Source of the DNA: Pseudomonas palmensis
GTDB lineage: Bacteria; Pseudomonadota; Gammaproteobacteria; Pseudomonadales; Pseudomonadaceae
Direction: 5' to 3'
Length of the DNA stretch: 64,000 bases
NCBI RefSeq assembly: GCF_017848315.1
Contig: NZ_JAFKEC010000026.1
Coordinates: 1-64,000, forward strand
Positions within the stretch are counted from its first letter, which is position 1, and the number at the start of each line of letters is the position of its first letter. The translations under genes were made by a program, and so were the position numbers. Below, in pieces: positions 60,438-64,000 of the stretch. The notes beneath the pieces were generated by a model that did no database searches, had not been told where the DNA came from, and worked only from the letters and a program-made list of their open reading frames with translations.

Positions 60438-61793
60438 CTAGCCGGCGATAAGTTGCGCGGCGGCCTGGCGGTGATCGGCGATCAGGCCCTTCACGTCCAG
60501 CCCTTCGATCTGGCCATCGATCACTCGCCACCGGCCGCCGACCATCACCCGGTCGGCCCGGTCGGCACCGCACAGCAGCAGGGCCGAGAGCGGATCATGG
60601 CTGCCGGAAAAACGCAGTTCATCCAGCTTGAACAGGGCCAGGTCGGCCTGCTTGCCCACGGCCAGCTCGCCGATGTCGTGGCGCCCCAGCAGTTGCGCCG
60701 AACCTCGTGTGGCCCAGCCCAGCACGCGCTCGGGGGTGATGGCCTCGGCACCGTAGCGCAGGCGCTGCAGGTACAGGGCCTGGCGGGTTTCGAGGATCAT
60801 GTTGGACGCATCGTTGGAGGCCGAGCCATCCACACCCAGGCCCACTGGCGCACCCGCGTCGGTCAGATCCACGGTGGGGCAGATGCCCGATGCCAGGCGC
60901 ATGTTGGAGCTGGGGCAATGGCAGATGCCGGTGCCGGCAGCGCCCAGGCGGGCAATCTCGTCGGGGTTGAAGTGGATGCCGTGGGCCAGCCAGGTGCGCG
61001 GGCCGAGCCAGCCGACACTGTCCAGATAGTCGACCGTACGCAGGCCAAAGCGCTGCAGGCAGAAGTCTTCCTCGTCGAGGGTTTCGGCCAGGTGCGTGTG
61101 CAGGCGCACGTCCAGCTCTTGGGCCAGGGTCGCGCTGGCGCGCATGATTTCGGGCGTGACCGAGAACGGTGAGCAGGGGGCCAGGGCGATCTGGATCTGC
61201 GCGCCCGCGTCACGCTCGTGGTAGCTGTGGATAAGTCGTTGGCTGTCGGCCAGGATCACCTCGCCCTGCTGCACCGTCTGTTGCGGTGGCAGGCCACCAT
61301 CGGCTTCGCCCAGGCTCATGGAACCGCGGGTGAGCATGGCGCGCATGCCGAGTTTGCGCACACTCTCCACTTGCACGTCGATGGCGTTTTCCAGGCCGTC
61401 GGGGAACAGGTAGTGGTGGTCGGCAGCGGTGGTGCAGCCCGACAGCAGCAGTTCGGCCAGGGCTACCTGGGTCGCCAGCTCCAGCTTGGCCGGGGTGAGC
61501 CGGGCCCACACCGGGTACAGCGTCTTGAGCCAGGGGAACAGCGGCTGGTTGACCACCGGAGCCCAGGCACGGGTAAGGGTCTGGTAGAAGTGGTGGTGGG
61601 TGTTGATCAGGCCTGGCAGTACCACGTGCTCACGGACATCGAAGGTCTGCTGGCAAGGTGTGGCGGGGGTTTGGCCGAGGCCGAGGACTTCGCGGATGAT
61701 GCCGCCTTCGAGCACCAGGCCGCCACGGGCGTCGAGGGTGTTGGCGGTAAAGATGGCAAGCGGGTTTTTCAACCAGATACGGGTCGCAGGCAT
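60438..61793 (-). CDS. 8-oxoguanine deaminase
   Basis: A 451-residue amidohydrolase that deaminates 8-oxoguanine to urate, counterpart of PA0142. Metal-binding PGLINTHHHFYQT, HTHLAETLDEEDFCL, HGIHFNPDE and GLGVDGSASNDASN are intact. The start MPATRIWLKNPLAIFTANTL matches the family. Guanine deaminase and cytosine deaminase relatives lack the RAWAPVVNQPLFPWLKTLYP block seen here. Close to an adenine deaminase, it suggests local purine salvage. Confidence 0.9.
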   Translation of the reverse strand: MPATRIWLKNPLAIFTANTLDARGGLVLEGGIIREVLGLGQTPATPCQQTFDVREHVVLPGLINTHHHFYQTLTRAWAPVVNQPLFPWLKTLYPVWARLTPAKLELATQVALAELLLSGCTTAADHHYLFPDGLENAIDVQVESVRKLGMRAMLTRGSMSLGEADGGLPPQQTVQQGEVILADSQRLIHSYHERDAGAQIQIALAPCSPFSVTPEIMRASATLAQELDVRLHTHLAETLDEEDFCLQRFGLRTVDYLDSVGWLGPRTWLAHGIHFNPDEIARLGAAGTGICHCPSSNMRLASGICPTVDLTDAGAPVGLGVDGSASNDASNMILETRQALYLQRLRYGAEAITPERVLGWATRGSAQLLGRHDIGELAVGKQADLALFKLDELRFSGSHDPLSALLLCGADRADRVMVGGRWRVIDGQIEGLDVKGLIADHRQAAAQLIAG

Positions 61794-61908
61794 GGTGCCG
61801 GCTCCTCTGAAAGTGGGTTCAGGTTAGCCAGCTCAGTGTTGCCCTGTCTGCTGATCCAGGTCCGCCGCGGTGGGCGAAGGGCCGAGTCTACACCCACCGC
61901 GCGTCAGA

Positions 61909-62595
61909 TCACCAGATCAGTTTTTCGCCCTTGTAGTTGATGAAATGCAGGCCACCCTTGCCGCTGTTGAGGGTGACCTGTTCAACCATCCCGCCCGTGC
62001 TGGTAGGCACGTCGATTTCAGCGCCTTCGCCGCCCATGTCGGTCTGGACCCAGCCCGGGTGCATGGCCAGCACGGTCAGGCCGGTGTCGCCCAGCTGCAC
62101 GACGAAGCTGTTGATCATGGAATTGAGCGCCGCCTTGCTGGCCTTGTACAGGGCCAGGTCGGGCGCGTCGGGGATGCTCACGCTGCCCAGCACCGAGCTC
62201 ATGAAGGCGATCACCCCACCCTTGTCGTTTAGCTGCGGGCTCAAGCGCTGCGCCACGCGAATCGGCGCGACGCTGTTGGTCATGAACAGTTCGCCGATAT
62301 CCGCCAGTTGTACCCGCTCCGGGTTCTGGTCATCAGGGCCCTTGACCCCCGCATTGACGAACAGCAGGTCGAAGGTCTGACCCTTGAGGCGCGCCTGCAG
62401 TGCATCGAGCTGATCGGTGCTGTTCATTTCCAGGGTCTCGACCTGTACGCCGGGCACCGCGGCCAGCGCAGGGGCCCTGGCAGGGTCCCGAACGGTGGCG
62501 GTCACGTTCCAGCCCTGCTCGCGCAGGCGCTGCACAAGGCCAAGACCCAGGCCACGGGATGCGCCAATAATCAGTGCGGTTTTGGGGGCGGTCAT
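61909..62595 (-). CDS. Short-chain dehydrogenase/reductase
   Basis: A 228-residue SDR. The cofactor motif is IGASRGLGLGLVQ, NAG is NAGVKGPD, the catalytic serine lies in FMSSVLGS and YKASK carries tyrosine and lysine. It belongs to the small C-factor-like or YwfD-like branch; the substrate is unknown. The start ATG at 62595 is preceded by GGAGTTATCCC, a good site. It is 361 bases from the next gene. Confidence 0.9.
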   Translation of the reverse strand: MTAPKTALIIGASRGLGLGLVQRLREQGWNVTATVRDPARAPALAAVPGVQVETLEMNSTDQLDALQARLKGQTFDLLFVNAGVKGPDDQNPERVQLADIGELFMTNSVAPIRVAQRLSPQLNDKGGVIAFMSSVLGSVSIPDAPDLALYKASKAALNSMINSFVVQLGDTGLTVLAMHPGWVQTDMGGEGAEIDVPTSTGGMVEQVTLNSGKGGLHFINYKGEKLIW

Positions 62596-62956
62596 GGGAT
62601 AACTCCGTACAGGTGGGCAGAGGATACGCAGCGTAGCACGGCCTGGAGGCTGCTCATAAAATGATCAATCGGCGCCGAGCATTGGCCGGCAGGCCTTTGG
62701 CGCAGGCGCTCACGGTTTATCCACAGCTTGCTCCACAGTATTTGTGTGCAAGCGCCAGGCACGGTTTTGTGGCCATGGAGCCGGCCCTAAAGGACACCTG
62801 GCTGGGGATAAGTCACTGATTCGACGCCGCTTGATGGCCTGTCATCAAATCTTGATCAAAATATGATCGTTTCTCTGTGAGCCTTGATCCAGAAGGGCTG
62901 CAGCCGAGTGCTAAGAGGTTATCCACAGCCGGGCCCACAGTGGATGTGGGCAAGTG
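62596..62956. promoter_or_regulatory. 361-base gap with DnaA-box-like sites
   Basis: No gene is visible. TTATCCACA, the consensus DnaA box, occurs exactly at 62717-62725 and again at 62919-62927; a one-mismatch box TTATCCCCA lies on the minus strand at 62811-62803. Both exact boxes are followed by a short shared GC tail ending in CCACAG. An AT-rich stretch at 62846-62872 contains the inverted repeat GATCA-N5-TGATC (62854-62868). The gap should also hold the promoter of the SDR gene. Confidence 0.55.
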
Positions 62957-63541
62957 TCAGCGCCGTTCGAGCAGAATGCGCCCGCGGCTCAGGTCGGCCA
63001 GTTGTCGTTGCACCGGTTCGATCTGCTCCTCGCCAAGCGCCAGCAACAGGTCGACACCGTTGGCGGTGAACTGCTCGTCCATTACCAGGCCGTCGGCTTC
63101 GGCGACGCGTAGCTTGAGCAGGGCCAGTTCGCTGAATGCGCAACTGCAGTGCAGCTCGACACGGCTTACCAGCAGGCGCTTTTCGGCCTGTTGCAGGCAC
63201 TTGTTGGCGCCACCGCCATAGGCCCGGGCCAGGCCACCGGTGCCCAGCTGAATGCCGCCGTACCAGCGAATCACCAGCACCACTACCTGGTCGCAGTCCT
63301 GCGCCTCGATGGCTGCCAGGATCGGGCGCCCGGCCGTACCGCCGGGTTCGCCGTCGTCGCTGCTGCGGTATTGCGCCCCCAGTTTCCAGGCCCAGCAGTT
63401 GTGGGTGGCGGCCAGGTCGCTGTGCCGTTCGATGAAGGCCTGGGCCTCGGCCGGGCTGCTGATGGGGCCGGCCAGGGTGATGAAGCGGCTCTTGCGGATC
63501 TCTTCGCGAAACTCGCAAGTGTCCAACAGGGTAAAAGGCAT
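62957..63541 (-). CDS. yigZ: YigZ/IMPACT family protein
   Basis: A 194-residue protein with the IMPACT fold of the YigZ family. The N-terminal domain (RKSRFITLAGPISSPAEAQA) includes ATHNCWAWKLG, the conserved SDDGEPGGTAGRPIL, and the RWYGGIQLGTGGLARAYG block; the C-terminal domain is EF-G-like. The biochemical role is unsettled, perhaps ribosome- or nucleic-acid-linked. It is nine bases from a TetR regulator gene on the same strand. Confidence 0.93.
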   Translation of the reverse strand: MPFTLLDTCEFREEIRKSRFITLAGPISSPAEAQAFIERHSDLAATHNCWAWKLGAQYRSSDDGEPGGTAGRPILAAIEAQDCDQVVVLVIRWYGGIQLGTGGLARAYGGGANKCLQQAEKRLLVSRVELHCSCAFSELALLKLRVAEADGLVMDEQFTANGVDLLLALGEEQIEPVQRQLADLSRGRILLERR

Positions 63542-63550
63542 AAGCAGGGT

Positions 63551-64000
63551 TCAGTTCGGTGGGGTCAGGCCACAGCCTTTGAGGATGATGTGGATAAGGT
63601 TGTTGCTGGCGTCTTCCATGTCCTGCTTGGTCAGGCGGCTGCGGCCGGTTACCTGGCAGATCTGTGTGGAGAAGTCGGCATAGTGCTGGGTGCTGCCCCA
63701 GAGCAGGAAGATCAGGTGTACCGGGTCGAGGCGGTCCATCTTGCCGGCATTCATCCAGCTTTCGAACACGGCGGCCCGGCCCTTGAACCAGTCGCGGTAG
63801 TCCTGGCTGAAGTAGTCGGTCAGGCACTGGCCGCCGCTGATGATCTCCATGGCGAAGATCCGCGAGGCCTGCGGGTTGCGCCGCGAGAACTCCATCTTGG
63901 CGCGAATGTAGCGGCTCAGCGCCTCGGCCGGGTCGTCGTCGGCACTCAGGGTGTTGAAGGTGCTGTCCCACAACTCGATGATGTTGCTCAGCACCGCCAC
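63551..64000 (-). CDS. TetR family regulator, N-terminal part outside the window
   Basis: The visible 149 residues are the C-terminal ligand domain of a TetR regulator of the RutR/YcdC type: AEALSRYIRAKMEFSRRNPQ, ASRIFAMEIISGGQ, then HLIFLLWGSTQHYADF, a distinctive helix of that family. The helix-turn-helix must lie beyond base 64000, so the start cannot be given. RutR in E. coli senses uracil; a pyrimidine or purine role here is a guess. It is probably cotranscribed with yigZ. Confidence 0.85.
   Translation of the reverse strand: MAVLSNIIELWDSTFNTLSADDDPAEALSRYIRAKMEFSRRNPQASRIFAMEIISGGQCLTDYFSQDYRDWFKGRAAVFESWMNAGKMDRLDPVHLIFLLWGSTQHYADFSTQICQVTGRSRLTKQDMEDASNNLIHIILKGCGLTPPN

Overview
The window is GC-rich, chromosomal and densely coded. 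Gene content, gene order and interspersed REP palindromes place it in Pseudomonas, most likely the P. putida group. The dsbD - CtpL-like receptor - gcbA - DUF2333 - Nudix - SUI1 - speA order matches the P. aeruginosa PA4845-PA4839 neighbourhood as I remember it. There are no rRNA or tRNA genes, no CRISPR array, no insertion sequence and no prophage.

Layout. (1) 1-11.2 kb: end of dsbD, a chemoreceptor, the diguanylate cyclase gcbA, a DUF2333 protein, a Nudix hydrolase, a SUI1 factor, speA and a MATE pump. (2) 11.4-19.1 kb: the alpha-2-macroglobulin lipoprotein and penicillin-binding protein 1C, a known periplasmic defence and repair pair, with a small membrane protein between them. (3) 19.3-22.7 kb: a glycine-rich lipoprotein followed by a TpsB-type outer-membrane transporter, an unusual secretion pair split by a strong hairpin. 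(4) 22.7-39.1 kb: a complete Flp/Tad type IVb pilus locus: a lone receiver and flp on the minus strand, rcpC-rcpA-tadZ-tadA-tadB-tadC-tadD-DUF3613 on the plus strand, pprB and the prepilin peptidase on the minus strand, a TadE-like minor pilin and the kinase pprA on the plus strand, and tadG on the minus strand. An AT-richer membrane/GAF-like gene and a 42-residue ORF sit inside it.

(5) 39.2-47.8 kb: two DUF4136 lipoproteins, cmoM, a MazG-like pyrophosphohydrolase, a LysE exporter with an AraC regulator, a MaoC hydratase / FabG4-type reductase / thiolase set, and an SBF-type transporter. (6) 47.9-53.4 kb: an AraC regulator, a RIO kinase, and a copper module (cueR, copA, an unknown secreted protein, copZ) with two clear CueR operators. 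(7) 53.6-64 kb: a Bcr/CflA pump, a quinone oxidoreductase with divergent LysR, a Cys-rich ArsR-type regulator, adenine deaminase, a ChaA antiporter, 8-oxoguanine deaminase, an SDR, a gap holding DnaA-box-like sites, YigZ, and the C-terminal part of a TetR regulator.

How it fits together: the most coherent system is the Tad pilus. FppA would process Flp and the TadE-like pilin, RcpA and RcpC form the outer-membrane gate, TadZ/A/B/C the inner-membrane motor, and PprA/PprB the two-component control. The lipoprotein/TpsB pair beside it is the best candidate for something undescribed. All calls come from reading the sequence and remembered family knowledge. No database search was run.
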